Assembly (NCBI GenBank): GCA_030597645.1
Contig: JAUVRN010000158.1
Coordinates: 1 to 5,560, forward strand
Reading direction: 5' to 3'
Length of the DNA stretch: 5,560 nt
Origin: Candidatus Zixiibacteriota bacterium
GTDB taxonomy: Bacteria; Zixibacteria; MSB-5A5; JAUVRN01
In this document: positions 4,585 through 5,560 of the stretch, one piece after another
Numbering within the stretch: position 1 is the stretch's first letter
Layout: each line of letters starts with the position of its first letter
Notes under the pieces: generated by a model
What the model saw: only the letters and a program-made list of their open reading frames with translations
The model's database searches: none
What the model was told of the DNA's origin: nothing
Translations under genes and position numbers: made by a program

Positions 4585-5560
4585 TCAGGTCGGCTTCTTG
4601 GCCGGCGGGCTGGTCGACGGCGTTACGGGCAGGATGTCGACTTTGTTCGATCCGGACGGTGGGGTGAAATCGAAGAAATTCGACGGGAACGTCGCTCCGG
4701 CGGTCCAACGCGGCATGAGGACCTCGTAGCGGGGCTGTCCCGGCTGCCGCTTGTAGGTGATGACCATCTTCCGCGGCACGGGGTTGCTGTCGGCCTGGAT
4801 CCAGATCTCCCAGTCGATCGCATCCTGCGTGAACGCGAGGTGGTGACATTCGAAGACCGCGATCGTGTGCAGGCCGACGTACTGCCCCGTCTGCGTCTCC
4901 CGAGACATCGCGTCGTACGCGTCGGCGCGGATCAGTTCGCTCAGCGGCATCGTCACGCCGTACTCCTGGGTCAGCTTGTCCAGTGCGGCGTCGAGCGTGG
5001 CAGGCATGGGGATGGTGGAGTAGGTCTTCTTTGTCCGGTCCCACACGCTGATGATCTTGCCGTCGTACATCACCCGCCGGTTGTTCTGGTCGCCGCGGAT
5101 CTCGGCCTTGCCTTTGTTGGGCCGGGTGAAGAACAGCGACCGCCGATCGGACAGGCGGATCTTCTCGCCGGAGTCCATGATCTCGTCGTAGGACGCGCTG
5201 GCGGTGAAGCTGAACGCTTTCATCGTCTGGATGTGATCACACATCTTGCGGAGCGTGTCGTACGGGTTGGGAGTCGACGCGTCGCCGGTGACCTCCTGGG
5301 CACCCGGAGGGGCTTCGGCGACGACGTAGCCCTTCTTGCCGTCCTGCTCGCCTTCCTGGTAGTACGTCCCATCGTCGTAATAGTAGGTCTCGCCGTCGTA
5401 GTCTTCGGTCGCGTAGCCCACGGGCAGCGTGGCGTACCACCACCCCAGCGGAGCGCGCATCCAGCCATAGTAGAGCCGGTCGCCGTAGTAATACGGCCGC
5501 AACCATCGGTGCCCGTGCCGCCAGCGCGACCTCCCCCGCAAGGTCGCTCGGACCGCGCCG
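4585..5560 (-). CDS. DUF2092 family exported protein with Tyr-rich N-terminal region (5' end off-window)
   Basis: The frame is open to the right edge and ends in TGA at 4585. A TTG at 5541 would give 318 residues, but it lacks a signal peptide and the frame continues beyond it, so the true start is probably outside the window. Numbering from that TTG, residues about 15-83 are rich in Tyr, Gly and Trp (PYYYGDRLYYGW; YYYDDGTYY; KKGYVVAEAPPGA), resembling DUF6515-type surface or periplasmic proteins. Residues about 95-294 match DUF2092: DTLRKMCDHIQTMKAFSFTA, YDEIMDSGEKIRLS, the RRVMYDGK segment, YGVTMPLSELI, GLHTIAVFECHHLAF, the IDWEIWIQ segment and PRKMVITYK. DUF2092 belongs to the LolA/LolB-like fold group of periplasmic carriers; its own function is unknown. 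A Pro/Thr/Ser-rich tail closes the protein. It is the first visible gene of the apparent operon. Confidence 0.9.
   Translation of the reverse strand, partial: GAVRATLRGRSRWRHGHRWLRPYYYGDRLYYGWMRAPLGWWYATLPVGYATEDYDGETYYYDDGTYYQEGEQDGKKGYVVAEAPPGAQEVTGDASTPNPYDTLRKMCDHIQTMKAFSFTASASYDEIMDSGEKIRLSDRRSLFFTRPNKGKAEIRGDQNNRRVMYDGKIISVWDRTKKTYSTIPMPATLDAALDKLTQEYGVTMPLSELIRADAYDAMSRETQTGQYVGLHTIAVFECHHLAFTQDAIDWEIWIQADSNPVPRKMVITYKRQPGQPRYEVLMPRWTAGATFPSNFFDFTPPSGSNKVDILPVTPSTSPPAKKPT

Noticed and set aside
3044..4729. 561-codon open frame on the plus strand
   Set aside because: It lies antisense to the hydrolase and the small lipoprotein, which have signal peptides and family motifs. Its translation is Arg/Gly/Pro-rich with no domain, as expected of antisense frames in GC-rich DNA.
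4535..5044. Upstream extension of the small lipoprotein frame to 5044
   Set aside because: It overlaps the DUF2092 gene out of frame. The signal peptide and AAGGAG support the ATG at 4534.

Overview
This is a GC-rich bacterial window. Every convincing gene lies on the minus strand, so transcription runs from right to left. Several traits point to a Planctomycetota or related PVC-type genome: a run of small predicted lipoproteins, a DUF2092 protein with a Tyr-rich N-terminal part, a lipoprotein patatin, and large membrane sensors. This placement rests on protein style recalled from memory and is tentative.

Right part (about 5560 down to 3107): three closely packed genes look like one operon. 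They are a DUF2092 protein cut by the right edge, a 203-residue lipoprotein of unknown function, and a lipoprotein alpha/beta hydrolase with a GHSGG nucleophile elbow. The lipoprotein stop and an ATG preceded by a strong Shine-Dalgarno site overlap as ATGA. That ATG is one base out of frame with the hydrolase, which suggests an indel in a four-G run inside the signal-peptide coding region. Middle (3017 down to 1794): a complete lipoprotein of the patatin-like phospholipase family follows after an 89-base gap containing a strong hairpin.

Left part (1689 down to 1): two membrane sensor genes lie in tandem. The first keeps only its N-terminal transmembrane helix and the start of a Cache-like sensor region, and appears frameshifted and truncated. 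The second begins at 951 and runs off the left edge. It has a TM-sensor-TM-HAMP layout and its output domain is outside the window. Its frame contains no stop codon in the window.

Taken together, the right and middle genes encode exported or lipid-anchored proteins, including two serine hydrolases and one LolA/LolB-like protein. This fits a role in envelope lipid or lipoprotein handling, but that is inference from domains and neighbourhood. A 29-base near-repeat (24 of 29 identical) covers the ribosome-binding site, start codon and first codons of the patatin gene. It recurs just upstream of the left sensor gene, where it opens a 27-codon reading frame. No complete RNA gene, CRISPR array, insertion sequence or clear promoter was seen.
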